A stretch of DNA of 7,509 nucleotides from Betaproteobacteria bacterium (GCA_012274175.1 JAAOZZ010000318.1:1-7509); one strand, 5' to 3'; counted from the stretch's first letter, positions 1 through 6,983 are shown. Program-made: numbers and translations. The notes: generated by a model from the sequence alone, not told the origin.

Positions 1-59
1 ACGATCGCCCGCGGCCGTCGTGACGAATCGATGACGCATTGAGAATCGTCAAGTTTCCC
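1..59. other. Left-edge stretch, coding status unresolved
   Basis: This short stretch lies beyond the stop codon of the MoaD-like gene. Two readings are possible. On the minus strand, open frames run off the window from a TTG at 52 (preceded by AGGGA) and from an ATG at 39; either could begin a fourth gene of the left operon. On the plus strand, frames ending at TGA 40-42 or TGA 32-34 could be the last codons of a convergent gene entering from the left. There is too little sequence to choose, and I see no hairpin followed by a T-run that would mark a terminator. Confidence 0.2.
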
Positions 60-320
60 TCATCCTCCCGACAGCGCGGCGATCACCAGCACCTCGTCGG
101 CGGCGGCAACGGGCTGTCCGAGCCCGGCGGCCTGCACGCGGTTCACGAAGATCCTGATGTGGGGGCGGATCGCGCCCTGCTCGTCGATGACGCGGAAGCG
201 GATCCCGGGAAACTGCCGGTCCAGGTCGTCGAGCACCTCGGAGAGCGTGGCCCCCTGGGCCTGCACTTCGCGCCGGTGCCCCGTGTAGTCGGCGAGCGGC
301 GTGGGCAGCAGCACCTTCAC
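60..320 (-). CDS. MoaD/ThiS-family ubiquitin-like sulfur carrier protein
   Basis: The product is an 86-residue beta-grasp protein of the ThiS/MoaD type. Support comes from its small size, the N-terminal VKVLLPTPL strand, the helix region around residues 24-39 (ATLSEVLDDLDRQFP), the strand IRIFVNR at 55-61, the late DEVLVIAALSGG segment, and the C-terminal Gly85-Gly86. In this family the terminal Gly is adenylated by an E1-like enzyme (MoeB or ThiF type) and then carries sulfur as a thiocarboxylate. The GTG start is chosen because it overlaps the TGA stop of the propeller gene in a GTGA junction, which points to translational coupling, and because the homologous region begins right there; no strong Shine-Dalgarno is visible. 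No E1 enzyme, MoaE, ThiG or cysteine-synthase partner is encoded in the window, so the acceptor pathway is unknown. I do not assign moaD or thiS: the protein belongs to the orphan MoaD/ThiS group, and its partner is probably the adjacent propeller. Confidence 0.88.
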   Translation of the reverse strand: MKVLLPTPLADYTGHRREVQAQGATLSEVLDDLDRQFPGIRFRVIDEQGAIRPHIRIFVNRVQAAGLGQPVAAADEVLVIAALSGG

Positions 321-1441
321 GGGACCAGCGCGGCTTCCACCGAGTAGATATGCGGCAGGTGCATGCGCAGGCATTCCCAGCGCTCGCCCTCGTCGAAGCT
401 CGCCCACACCTCGCCGCCTGTGGTGCCGAAATACACGCCGACGGGATCGAGCGCGTCGGCGGCGAGCGCCTGGCGCTTCACCGTGAACCACGCCTGCTCG
501 CCGGGAAGCCCCGCGTCGAGGCGCCGCCACGTGGTACCGCGGTCGCGCGTGCGGTAGACCGCGGGCTTGCCCCCGATGGGCACCCGCGGCCAGACGGTGC
601 CCCCGTCCATCGGGAATACCCAGGCGGTCGCGGGGTCGCGCGGATGCAGCGCGAGCCCGAAGCCGATGTCGCCGATCTCGGGAGGCATCGCGCGGCCGAT
701 CCGCTCCCAACGGGAGCGCGCCCGGTCGAGCCGGTAGATGCCGCAATGGTTCTGCTGGTAGACGTCGCCCGTCCGGGGATGGACCCGCAGGCAGTGGGGA
801 TCGTGGCCGTAGGGCGCCTGGGGGTCGGGAAGGAAGTCGGCTGCGCACCCGGCGTTCAACGGCGTCCACGAGGCGCCCCGGTCGCGGGACTCGAAGACGC
901 CCCCGGCGGACAGGCCCACGTAGAGGTGGCGCGCATCGTGCGGATCGACGTTGATCGAGTGCAGCGTCCCGCCGTCGGGCGGGGCTTCGTCGGGGCTTCC
1001 GATCCAACGCCGCCGGTCCGGATGGCGGTTGAAGCCCGTCACGCCCTGCCAGGTGCGCCCGCCATCGTCGGAGGCGAAGAGGCCCTGGGGCGAGGTCCCC
1101 GCGTACCACCGGCCCGGCTCTTCGGCGTGGCCGGGCGCCAGCCAGAACACGTGGGACACCGATTCGCCGGCCTCACCGGGAGCCGCCTTGTCGAAGGCCG
1201 GTGGAGCGGAAGATTCGGTCCAGGTGCGCCCCAGGTCCTCGGTCCGGTAGACGGTCGGGCCCAGGTGGCCGGCGCGCACCGCCGCGACGATCGTCTTCGG
1301 GTCGCGCGGATCGACCACGGCATGGTTCACGATCTGGCCGAGGAAGTGCGGTCCATCGAGGCGCCACGAACCGCGCTCGGCGTCGGAGGCCAGGACGAAG
1401 AGCCCCTTGCGGGTGCCCACCAGCAGCAGCAGTTGCGCCAT
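317..1441 (-). CDS. BNR/Asp-box (sialidase-like) beta-propeller protein
   Basis: This 374-residue protein is built of beta-propeller blades marked by Asp-box motifs (S/T-x-D-x-G-x-x-W). Five are visible: TEDLGRTW at 67-74, SDDGGRTW at 124-131, SRDRGASW at 185-192, TRDRGTTW at 298-305 and SFDEGERW at 348-355; RLDRARSRW at 237-245 may be a degenerate sixth. The first strand, LLLLVGTRKGLFVL, directly follows the start Met, and there is no signal peptide or membrane segment, so the protein should be cytoplasmic. Databases often call such proteins exo-alpha-sialidase or WD40/YVTN/BNR-like. The Asp boxes show the fold only, and I could not identify the sialidase FRIP motif or arginine triad, so a sialidase activity should not be assumed. 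His-, Cys- and Trp-rich stretches such as QQNHCGIYR (229-237) and AWVFPMDGG (273-281) look like conserved surface or pocket segments. The gene starts 15 bases after the unknown-family gene and overlaps the MoaD-like gene by four bases, so all three are probably co-expressed. Confidence 0.88.
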   Translation of the reverse strand: MAQLLLLVGTRKGLFVLASDAERGSWRLDGPHFLGQIVNHAVVDPRDPKTIVAAVRAGHLGPTVYRTEDLGRTWTESSAPPAFDKAAPGEAGESVSHVFWLAPGHAEEPGRWYAGTSPQGLFASDDGGRTWQGVTGFNRHPDRRRWIGSPDEAPPDGGTLHSINVDPHDARHLYVGLSAGGVFESRDRGASWTPLNAGCAADFLPDPQAPYGHDPHCLRVHPRTGDVYQQNHCGIYRLDRARSRWERIGRAMPPEIGDIGFGLALHPRDPATAWVFPMDGGTVWPRVPIGGKPAVYRTRDRGTTWRRLDAGLPGEQAWFTVKRQALAADALDPVGVYFGTTGGEVWASFDEGERWECLRMHLPHIYSVEAALVP

Positions 1442-1456
1442 GACCGCGCCCGGCGG

Positions 1457-2254
1457 CTACTGTTCCTTGCGGATCAGCGATTTGAGCGAGCCCAGGAGAC
1501 CGCGCTTTTCCTCGGCGGAAGGCTCGGGCTCCGGTGCCTTGTGGACCACGTATTGCGGCTCGGTCTTGGGCTTGGGCGCCGCGGCGGTGGGGCGCGGCGT
1601 GAGGATCGAGCGCTTCACCACCTCGCTCCAGTGGTTCGGCCGGCCGATCATGTACTTGGCGAATTCCTCGACCCCCTGGTCGTTCATCTCGAGCGCCACG
1701 AGGTTGAAGAGGTCGATCTGGAAGCCGCCCACGTTCTTGGTGACGACCTTCATCTTGCCGCTCTCGTGGTCGCCCTCGATCTTGCCCTGCACGCGGAAGT
1801 CGCAGCACACCTTGAAGACCTCGTGGGTGATCACCTTGCGCTCGTTGCGGAACTGCTCGCTCTTGTGCTCGATGTTCGACTGCCACAGCAGGTCGCGGAA
1901 CTTCTCCATGTCGTCCGGGCCCTTCTTGATGGTGAGGACCTTGTCGGACCAGCAGCGATAGCCCACCTGCACTTCCCCGTAGTAGTCCTTGTCGATGAAG
2001 TGCTTCGAGCGGAAGTCGCAGAAGAAGTCCTTGATCACCAGGCCGTCGATCTTTCCCACGGTGGGAAGGTCGAAGGTGAAGGGGCTGGGCATCTGCACGA
2101 CGTTCAGCTGCTTGCCCAGGTCGTTCAGGTAGAGGAACGTGCGGCGCAGCGCATGGTCTACGGCCACGGCGGTGGAGCGCAGGCTCTCCGTCTTGTCGAC
2201 GTCCTGCGACTTGAGCGCGTCCGCCTGTTTCTTGAGATCGTCTAGAAGTCCCAC
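1457..2254 (-). CDS. Conserved-looking protein of unknown family with Pro-rich C-terminal linker
   Basis: I do not recognise the family of this 265-residue protein. Residues 1-50 look helical ([15 protein letters not shown] and a later [13 protein letters not shown]). Residues 55-205 form a mixed, probably folded domain rich in aromatics, with [18 protein letters not shown] at 77-94 and paired cysteines at Cys150-Cys151. Residues 219-246 are a Pro/Ala/Lys/Glu-rich, probably disordered linker, and the end ([14 protein letters not shown]) is a short basic amphipathic segment that echoes the N-terminal GLLDDLKK. There is no signal peptide or clear membrane span, so it is probably cytoplasmic. 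The GTG start at 2254 is preferred over an in-frame TTG at 2284 because a CAGGAG ribosome site sits six bases upstream of it. It is the first gene of the minus-strand operon with the propeller and the MoaD-like protein. Reading-frame length, codon use and good initiation signals make a real gene nearly certain; the function is open. Confidence 0.85.
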   Translation of the reverse strand: MGLLDDLKKQADALKSQDVDKTESLRSTAVAVDHALRRTFLYLNDLGKQLNVVQMPSPFTFDLPTVGKIDGLVIKDFFCDFRSKHFIDKDYYGEVQVGYRCWSDKVLTIKKGPDDMEKFRDLLWQSNIEHKSEQFRNERKVITHEVFKVCCDFRVQGKIEGDHESGKMKVVTKNVGGFQIDLFNLVALEMNDQGVEEFAKYMIGRPNHWSEVVKRSILTPRPTAAAPKPKTEPQYVVHKAPEPEPSAEEKRGLLGSLKSLIRKEQ

Positions 2255-2260
2255 CGAACA

Positions 2261-2266
2261 CTCCTG
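2261..2266 (-). promoter_or_regulatory. Shine-Dalgarno for the unknown-family gene
   Basis: On the minus strand this reads CAGGAG, close to the consensus, six bases before the GTG at 2254. It decides the start of the 265-residue protein against the longer TTG alternative at 2284. Confidence 0.75.
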
Positions 2267-2289
2267 AGGATTCCGGCTGCCCAAGGCGG

Positions 2290-2319
2290 ATTTTAACGTA
2301 TGATCGGCGCAAAAACCAA
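2290..2319 (-). promoter_or_regulatory. Candidate sigma70-type promoter for the left operon
   Basis: Read on the minus strand, TTGGTT (2319-2314) is followed after 18 bases by TAAAAT (2295-2290), which matches the -10 consensus at five of six positions. Transcription would begin near 2283, giving a leader of about 28 bases before the GTG at 2254. The AT-rich patch stands out in this GC-rich DNA. The -35 match is only three of six, and the call rests on pattern matching alone. Confidence 0.4.
2299..2304 (+). promoter_or_regulatory. Candidate -10 element for glpK
   Basis: TATGAT differs from the -10 consensus at one position and would place the transcript start near 2311, about 33 bases before the glpK ATG. 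No convincing -35 hexamer is found 16-18 bases upstream, so either an activator is needed or the match is chance. It lies within the spacer of the oppositely directed candidate promoter, so the two could interfere. Confidence 0.28.
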
Positions 2320-2324
2320 AAGCC

Positions 2325-2329
2325 GGAGG
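2325..2329 (+). promoter_or_regulatory. GGAGG ribosome binding site of glpK, wide spacing
   Basis: A GGAGG core lies 14 bases before the ATG at 2344, wider than the usual 5-9 bases. No in-frame start codon lies between it and the ATG, and the ATG gives the canonical glycerol kinase N-terminus, so the start stands and initiation may simply be less than optimal. Confidence 0.5.
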
Positions 2330-2343
2330 CCCTTTTCACTTCG

Positions 2344-3831
2344 ATGAAGGCAATCCTCGCCTTCGACCAGGGCACCACGAGCTCGCGCGCCGTCGCTTTC
2401 GGACGTGACGGCCGGATACTCGGGATGGCTCAGCAAGAATTCCGCCAGGTCTACCCGCAGCCGGGCTGGGTCGAGCACGACCCCCTCGAAATCTGGCGCA
2501 CGCAGCGCGACGCGGGCGTCCAGGCGCTTGCCGCCGCTCGGCTTTCCCCCTCTGACGTGGTGGCCATCGGGGTCGCGAACCAGCGCGAGACCACGCTCTT
2601 GTGGGACCGCGCGAGCGGGGCCCCCCTGGCCAACGCCATCGTGTGGCAGGACCGACGCACCGCGTCCCGATGTGACGCGCTGCGACAGTCGGGCCACGAG
2701 CCCCTCTTCGCCCGCAAGACCGGCCTGCTGCTCGACGCATATTTCTCGGGCACCAAGCTCGCGTGGCTGCTCGATAACGTGCCCGGCGCGCGCGAACGGG
2801 CGCGGCGAGGCGAGCTCGCGTTCGGCACCGTCGACACCTGGATCGCATGGCAGCTCACGGGAGGGCGCGTGCACGCGACCGACCCGACCAATGCGTCGCG
2901 CACGCTGCTCTTCGACATCCATGCGCTCGACTGGGACGAGGAGCTGCTGGCGCTCCTGGACATTCCCCGTGCGGTCCTTCCCGCCATCGTGCCCTCGAGC
3001 GGCGCGATCGCCGAGTCCGCCTGCGAGGGTTTTCCTTCGGGCCTCCTGCTGGCGGGGATCGCCGGCGACCAGCAGGCGGCACTTTTCGGCCAGGCGTGCC
3101 ATCGCCCGGGAATGGCCAAGAACACCTACGGCACGGGCTGCTTCCTGCTCATGAATACCGGAGGCGCGGCGGCCGTCTCCCGCAACCGGCTGCTCGCCAC
3201 CGTCGCGTGCGGAAGGCCCACGACCTATGCGCTCGAGGGCAGCGTCTTCGTCGCGGGCGCGGCGATCCAGTGGCTGCGCGACGGCCTGGGCCTCATCGCC
3301 CGCGCCTCCGACATCGAGGAGATCGCGGCGAGCGTGCCCGATACCGGGGGCGTGCATTTCGTGCCGGCGCTCGCGGGCCTGGGCGCGCCCTACTGGGATC
3401 CCCACGCGCGCGGTGCGATCGTGGGCATCACGCGGGGCACGAACCGGGCGCACCTCGCGCGCGCGACCCTCGAGGCCATCGCCTTCCAGAGCGCGGAGCT
3501 GATCGCGGCGATGGCCCGGGATTCCGGCATCGCGCTCACGGAGCTGCGCGTGGACGGCGGCGCCGCGGCCTGCGGCCTGCTCATGCAGATGCAGGCGGAC
3601 CTGCTGGGCGTGCCCGTGGTGCGTCCGCGGGTGATCGAGACCACGGCGCTCGGAGCCGCTTACCTCGCGGGCCTCGCGGTCGGCTTCTGGGACGGCGAGG
3701 AGGAGATCGCGTCCCTCTGGTCGCGCGAACGGGTCTTCGAGCCCGCGATTTCCCGGGACCTCGCCGCCGCGCGCCTGGGCGAATGGCAGCGCGCCGTGGA
3801 ACGCTCCCTCGGATGGTCCCGCGCGCCGTGA
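2344..3831 (+). CDS. glpK: Glycerol kinase (FGGY family)
   Basis: The enzyme phosphorylates glycerol with ATP to sn-glycerol 3-phosphate in the cytoplasm, the entry step to glycerol catabolism and lipid precursor supply. The 495 residues match the family length of about 500. The N-terminal phosphate-binding motif FDQGTTSSR is at 7-15. Glycerol contacts are present as Arg81-Glu82 (NQRETT), Tyr133 (DAYFSGTK) and the catalytic Asp242 ([13 protein letters not shown]). The YGTGCF loop (262-267), [13 protein letters not shown] (347-359) and the FGGY signature around VDGGAA (403-408) follow in order. Two departures are visible. The loop corresponding to the E. coli fructose-1,6-bisphosphate site (GGKGGTR before GIAGD) is shortened to a segment near 229-238 without that Arg. 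The Asn that follows VDGGxxA in E. coli, an adenine-site residue, is Cys410 here. No glpF, glpD or glpR is adjacent. The gene diverges from the left operon and converges with orn. Confidence 0.96.
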   Translation: MKAILAFDQGTTSSRAVAFGRDGRILGMAQQEFRQVYPQPGWVEHDPLEIWRTQRDAGVQALAAARLSPSDVVAIGVANQRETTLLWDRASGAPLANAIVWQDRRTASRCDALRQSGHEPLFARKTGLLLDAYFSGTKLAWLLDNVPGARERARRGELAFGTVDTWIAWQLTGGRVHATDPTNASRTLLFDIHALDWDEELLALLDIPRAVLPAIVPSSGAIAESACEGFPSGLLLAGIAGDQQAALFGQACHRPGMAKNTYGTGCFLLMNTGGAAAVSRNRLLATVACGRPTTYALEGSVFVAGAAIQWLRDGLGLIARASDIEEIAASVPDTGGVHFVPALAGLGAPYWDPHARGAIVGITRGTNRAHLARATLEAIAFQSAELIAAMARDSGIALTELRVDGGAAACGLLMQMQADLLGVPVVRPRVIETTALGAAYLAGLAVGFWDGEEEIASLWSRERVFEPAISRDLAAARLGEWQRAVERSLGWSRAP

Positions 3832-3839
3832 TCGCCGCG

Positions 3840-4406
3840 CTAGGAGCCCTCGTCCACCCGCAGGAAGTGGCGCCGGTAGTGCTTGAGCTCCTCGATGGAC
3901 TCGTACACGTCGGCGAGCGCCTCGTGGCGGCCTTTCTTGGCGACGCCCTGCAGGACCTCGGGGCGCCAGCGCCGGGCGAGCTCCTTCAGCGTCGAGACGT
4001 CGACGATGCGATAGTGCAGGTAGGCCTCGAACGCGGGCATGTAGCGCGCCATGAAGCGCCGGTCCTGGTGCACGGTATTGCCGCACAGGGGCGCGGTGCG
4101 CTCGGCCACGATCGGCTTCAGGAACTCCACCAGCCGCGCCTCGACCTCGGCTTCGCCCAGCGTGGAGGCGCGCACCTTGTCCACGAGGCCGGAGCGCCCG
4201 TGGGTCGACTTGTTCCACGAGTCCATGGCCTCGAGCACTTCCTCGGGCTGGTGCAGCACGTACACCGGGGCTTCCGCGATGGTGTTGAGCGCGGCGTCGG
4301 TGACCACCATCGCGACCTCGAGAATCCGGTCGCGGTCGGGAACGAGGCCCGACATCTCCATGTCTATCCACACCAAAGGGGTCTTGTCCTGCGTCGCTTG
4401 TGCCAT
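3840..4406 (-). CDS. orn: Oligoribonuclease, DEDDh 3'-5' exonuclease
   Basis: Orn degrades RNA fragments of two to a few nucleotides to mononucleotides, finishing mRNA turnover and, in many bacteria, removing pGpG from cyclic-di-GMP breakdown. All five DEDDh active-site residues are visible: Asp15 and Glu17 (WIDMEMSG), Asp115 (VHQDRRF), His161 and Asp166 ([13 protein letters not shown]). Other family segments include [18 protein letters not shown] and [12 protein letters not shown]. The protein is 188 residues, close to the 181 of E. coli Orn, with residue numbers shifted by three. The ATG at 4406 is preferred over an in-frame TTG at 4430 because it gives the family N-terminus; neither has a strong ribosome site. 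Its stop codon is eight bases from that of glpK, leaving no room for a separate terminator between the two convergent genes. It diverges from the M48 gene across 74 bases. Confidence 0.97.
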   Translation of the reverse strand: MAQATQDKTPLVWIDMEMSGLVPDRDRILEVAMVVTDAALNTIAEAPVYVLHQPEEVLEAMDSWNKSTHGRSGLVDKVRASTLGEAEVEARLVEFLKPIVAERTAPLCGNTVHQDRRFMARYMPAFEAYLHYRIVDVSTLKELARRWRPEVLQGVAKKGRHEALADVYESIEELKHYRRHFLRVDEGS

Positions 4407-4445
4407 CGCCAGTGCCGTAGATTCCGCCAAACCCGGGTCGCGCCG

Positions 4446-4475
4446 ATTGTGTCACGCGCCCGGCGCAATCTCCAA
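4446..4475 (-). promoter_or_regulatory. Candidate orn promoter in the divergent 74-base spacer
   Basis: On the minus strand TTGGAG (4475-4470) is followed after 18 bases by CACAAT (4451-4446), a four-of-six -10 match. Transcription would start near 4439, about 33 bases before the orn ATG. The spacer holds a small perfect inverted repeat (GCGCC-C-GGCGC, 4456-4466). No comparably good promoter for the M48 gene is seen in the same interval. Confidence 0.27.
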
Positions 4476-4480
4476 ACACC

Positions 4481-5734
4481 ATGAACGCCCACGCCTTCTC
4501 CGCCGTCTTCGCCGCCTTCGTCCTCGCCGCCCTCGGCTGGCGGACCTGGCTCGCCCTGCGCCAGGCGCGGCACGTGGCGCGGCATCGCGACCGCGTGCCG
4601 GAGGACTTCGCGGAGCTCGTCCCGCTGGAGGCGCACCGCAAGGCGGCCGACTACACCCTGGACAAGCTGCGGCTGGGAATGATCGAGGCCTGGGTCATCG
4701 ACGGAGCGGTGCTGCTCGCCCTCACGCTGGGTGGGGGCATCGCGGCGATCGACGCGCTCTCGCAGCGCGCCTTCGGCTCGGGCCACGGACGCGAGCTCGC
4801 CACCGTGTTCGGCGTGATGCTCGCCAGCGCGCTCGCCGCCCTGCCTTTCGACGGGTGGCGCACTTTCGTGATCGAGGCGCGCCACGGCTTCAACCGCACG
4901 ACGCCCGCGCTCTTCCTCGCCGACGTGGCCAAGGGGGCGCTGCTCGCCTTCGCTCTCGGCGCCCCGCTCCTGGTGGCGATCTTCTGGCTGCTGGAGAAGA
5001 CGGGAGCGCTGTGGTGGCTCTACACGTGGTTCGCCTGGATCGCGTTCACGCTGGTCCTGGTGACGATCTTCCCGCGCTGGATCGCCCCGCTCTTCAACCG
5101 CTTCACGCCCCTCGAGGAAGGCGAGCTGCGCAGCCGCATCGAGGCGCTCGTGCGCCGCTGCGGCTTCCGCGCCGAGGGCCTGTACGTGATGGACGGCTCG
5201 AAGCGCTCGAGCCACGGCAACGCGTACTTCACCGGCTTCGGCGCCCAGAAGCGCATCGTCTTCTTCGACACGCTGATGAAGCGCCTCACGCCCTCGGAGA
5301 TCGAGGCGGTGCTCGCGCACGAGCTGGGGCATTTCGCGCGCGGCCACATCCCGCGGCTGCTGATGGTGCGCTTCGCCCTCGCCCTGCTGCTGCTCGCGAT
5401 CCTGGGGTGGCTCTACCAGGGCGGCGCCTTCTATCACGCGCTGCACCTGCCCGCGCCGCACATCGGGGCCGCGATCGCGGGTTTCGCGCTCATCGTCCCG
5501 GTCTTCACGTTCCCGTTCCAGCCCCTCGCGAGCCTCATGGCGCGCCGGCAGGAATTCGAGGCCGACGCCTACGCCGCCGCCCACGCGTCATCCGCGAACC
5601 TGGTGAGCGCGCTCGCCAAGCTCTATCGCGACAACGCCTCCACGCTCACGCCCGATCCGCTGCACTCGCTGGTGTATGATTCGCATCCCCCCGCGGCCCT
5701 TCGCATCGACCATCTCCGGAAGGCGGCCCCATGA
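4481..5734 (+). CDS. M48 family (Ste24/CAAX protease-type) membrane zinc metalloprotease
   Basis: This 417-residue polytopic membrane protein belongs to peptidase family M48, subfamily Ste24. The zinc motif HELGH is at 280-284 (His280 and His284 as ligands, Glu281 as catalytic base), and the third ligand is expected to be Glu358 in EFEAD. Further Ste24 hallmarks are HGFNRT at 135-140, GNAYFTGFG at 246-254 and SHPP at 401-404 near the C-terminus. Hydrophobic stretches near 5-25, 70-90, 107-122, 150-170, 177-197, 295-313 and 328-348 are likely membrane helices, with the active site facing the cytoplasm as in the family. In eukaryotes Ste24 trims prenylated CAAX proteins; bacteria generally lack these, so the substrate here is probably a membrane protein and the role quality control, by inference. 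The start has no strong ribosome site but gives a typical N-terminal membrane helix. The stop overlaps the next start in ATGA. Confidence 0.94.
   Translation: MNAHAFSAVFAAFVLAALGWRTWLALRQARHVARHRDRVPEDFAELVPLEAHRKAADYTLDKLRLGMIEAWVIDGAVLLALTLGGGIAAIDALSQRAFGSGHGRELATVFGVMLASALAALPFDGWRTFVIEARHGFNRTTPALFLADVAKGALLAFALGAPLLVAIFWLLEKTGALWWLYTWFAWIAFTLVLVTIFPRWIAPLFNRFTPLEEGELRSRIEALVRRCGFRAEGLYVMDGSKRSSHGNAYFTGFGAQKRIVFFDTLMKRLTPSEIEAVLAHELGHFARGHIPRLLMVRFALALLLLAILGWLYQGGAFYHALHLPAPHIGAAIAGFALIVPVFTFPFQPLASLMARRQEFEADAYAAAHASSANLVSALAKLYRDNASTLTPDPLHSLVYDSHPPAALRIDHLRKAAP
5718..5723 (+). promoter_or_regulatory. Shine-Dalgarno for the pterin dehydratase gene
   Basis: GGAAGG sits inside the last codons of the M48 gene, seven bases before the ATG at 5731. 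It supports that start and the ATGA coupling of the two genes. Confidence 0.6.
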
Positions 5735-6060
5735 ACGAGCTCGCGCGCAAGAAATGCCGGCCCTGCGAGGGCGGCGTGGCCCCCCTCCCCGCCGAGCAGG
5801 TCCGCCCCCTGCTGAAGGGCCTGCAAGGCTGGGCGCTCGAGGGCAAGGAGATCGCCAAGACCTTCCGCTTCGGCGACTACTACGAGACCATGGCCTTCGT
5901 GAACGCCGCGGCGTGGATCTCCCATCGGGAGGACCACCACCCCGACATGCTGGTGGGCTACAACCAGTGCCGCGTCTCCTACGTGACCCATGCCATCGAC
6001 GGGCTGTCGGAGAACGATTTCATCTGCGCCGCCAAGCTCGACGCCCTGTTCGAGCTGTGA
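5731..6060 (+). CDS. Pterin-4a-carbinolamine dehydratase
   Basis: The 109-residue protein belongs to the PCD/DCoH family, which dehydrates 4a-hydroxytetrahydrobiopterin (or tetrahydropterin) formed by aromatic amino acid hydroxylases, so that the cofactor can be recycled. The family core is clear: HHP at 69-71, Tyr77, [12 protein letters not shown] at 86-97 with His87, and the ending AAKLDAL. The N-terminus has the usual WALEG strand and a Cys-containing head (KKCRPCEGG). In the published PCD motif an acidic residue precedes the HHP His by four positions; here this is His65 (SHREDHHP). I recall this variant as common in a proteobacterial subtype, so activity is still likely. It starts inside the M48 stop codon and its own stop overlaps the rsgA start. 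No phenylalanine hydroxylase is nearby, so the partner enzyme is either elsewhere or the role is different, for example protection of molybdopterin or folate-type pterins. The symbol phhB is withheld because that context is missing. Confidence 0.93.
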   Translation: MNELARKKCRPCEGGVAPLPAEQVRPLLKGLQGWALEGKEIAKTFRFGDYYETMAFVNAAAWISHREDHHPDMLVGYNQCRVSYVTHAIDGLSENDFICAAKLDALFEL

Positions 6061-6983
6061 CGACCCGCAGGGAGAGGGAACAGCAGGTCGTCGTCGAGGG
6101 ACGGGTCGTCGCCGACTTCGGCCGCGAGTTCCTGGTGGAACTGGCCGACCGGCGCCAGATCGTGTGCACGCGCAAGGGCAAGCGCCAGGACGCCACCTGC
6201 GGCGACTTCGTCGAGGCGCGCCTCACGGGCTCGGCGCAGGGCTCCATCGAGCGCTTGGGCACGCGCCGCAATCTCCTCTACCGCTCCGACCAGTGGCGCG
6301 AAAAGACCCTCGCCGCCAACGTCGACCAGGTGGTGATCCTGCTGGCACCCAAGCCCGCCTTCAGCGAGGCGTTCCTCAACCTGAGCCTGGTCGCGTGCGA
6401 CGCGGCGCGCATCCCGGTGGTGATCGCCCTCAACAAGTCGGACCTTCCGGAGCATGTCGCGGCGCGCCGTTCCCTGGACGGCTACCAGCACATCGGATAT
6501 TCGGTCATCACGATGTCGGCCAAGTTCGACGTGGCCCCGCTGCTTCCCCACCTGGAGAACAAGCTCACGTTGCTGGTGGGCCAGAGCGGCATGGGCAAGT
6601 CGAAAACCGTCAACGCCCTGGTGATGAACGAGGTGGCGCGCGTGGGCGAGCTCACGGCATCGCTCGGCGCCGGCGCCCATACGACCACCTTCTCGCGCTT
6701 CTACCGGCTCGACCGCGACACCGCCATCATCGACACGCCGGGCTTCCAGTCGTTCGGCCTCTTCCATCTGACGGAAGACCAGATCGGGGAGGCCATGCGC
6801 GAGTTCAGGCCGTACCTCGGACGATGCAAGTTCAACGACTGCGCGCACCTGAGCGAGCCCGGCTGCGCCGTGATCGCGGCGGCCGCTCGCGGCGAGATTG
6901 GCGCCGAGCGCCTCTCGTTCTACCAGGTCCTGATCGAGCAGCACCGGGAGCTGCACGAGCTGCATCCGGAGTGGTCCCGATAG
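6057..6983 (+). CDS. rsgA: Ribosome small-subunit biogenesis GTPase RsgA
   Basis: RsgA is a circularly permuted GTPase that binds the immature 30S subunit and helps release assembly factor RbfA late in maturation. The 308 residues show an N-terminal OB fold (about 10-70), then motifs in permuted order: G4 NKSD at 126-129, G5 SAK at 154-156, the P-loop GQSGMGKS at 175-182, switch I HTTT at 208-211 and G3 DTPG at 226-229. The C-terminal zinc finger has Cys257, Cys262, His264 and Cys270. The GTG start gives the family N-terminus and forms a GTGA overlap with the dehydratase gene; a longer in-frame reading from 5676 would run back through that gene and is rejected. The protein lacks the longer N-terminal extension of the E. 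coli form (350 residues). The residue after the P-loop is Lys183, where Ser or Thr is usual, but the essential Lys181-Ser182 pair is intact. Confidence 0.96.
   Translation: MTTRREREQQVVVEGRVVADFGREFLVELADRRQIVCTRKGKRQDATCGDFVEARLTGSAQGSIERLGTRRNLLYRSDQWREKTLAANVDQVVILLAPKPAFSEAFLNLSLVACDAARIPVVIALNKSDLPEHVAARRSLDGYQHIGYSVITMSAKFDVAPLLPHLENKLTLLVGQSGMGKSKTVNALVMNEVARVGELTASLGAGAHTTTFSRFYRLDRDTAIIDTPGFQSFGLFHLTEDQIGEAMREFRPYLGRCKFNDCAHLSEPGCAVIAAAARGEIGAERLSFYQVLIEQHRELHELHPEWSR

Noticed and set aside
60..1109. Long minus-strand reading that would fuse about 260 residues to the front of the MoaD-like protein
   Set aside because: The extra part is the propeller gene read in the wrong frame. Only the last 86 residues look like a protein, and they begin at the GTGA junction.
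350..2245. Very long plus-strand open frame (631 codons) across three minus-strand genes
   Set aside because: It is antisense to the propeller and unknown-family genes. The composition (Val/Ala/Arg/His/Leu-rich, no domain) is what a mirrored GC-rich gene gives, and the opposite strand has recognisable motifs and ribosome sites.
3832..3839. Terminator between glpK and orn
   Set aside because: Only eight bases separate the convergent stops, and no hairpin with a T-run was seen on either side.
4456..4466. Inverted repeat GCGCC-C-GGCGC as an operator
   Set aside because: Such short GC palindromes are frequent by chance in this composition, and no known regulator site is matched.
2293..4641. Minus-strand open frame of 782 codons across glpK and orn
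   Set aside because: It is antisense to glpK and out of frame with orn; the translation is low-complexity Arg/Ala/Gly-rich, with no family resemblance.
4364..5584. Minus-strand open frame of 406 codons opposite the M48 gene
   Set aside because: It is rich in Glu/Arg/Gln in a pattern expected from the reverse of a hydrophobic GC-rich gene. The plus strand has the HELGH zinc motif and membrane helices.
5676..6056. N-terminal extension of rsgA from 5676
   Set aside because: It overlaps the whole dehydratase gene in another frame and is Arg/Pro-rich without RsgA homology; the GTG at 6057 gives the normal N-terminus.
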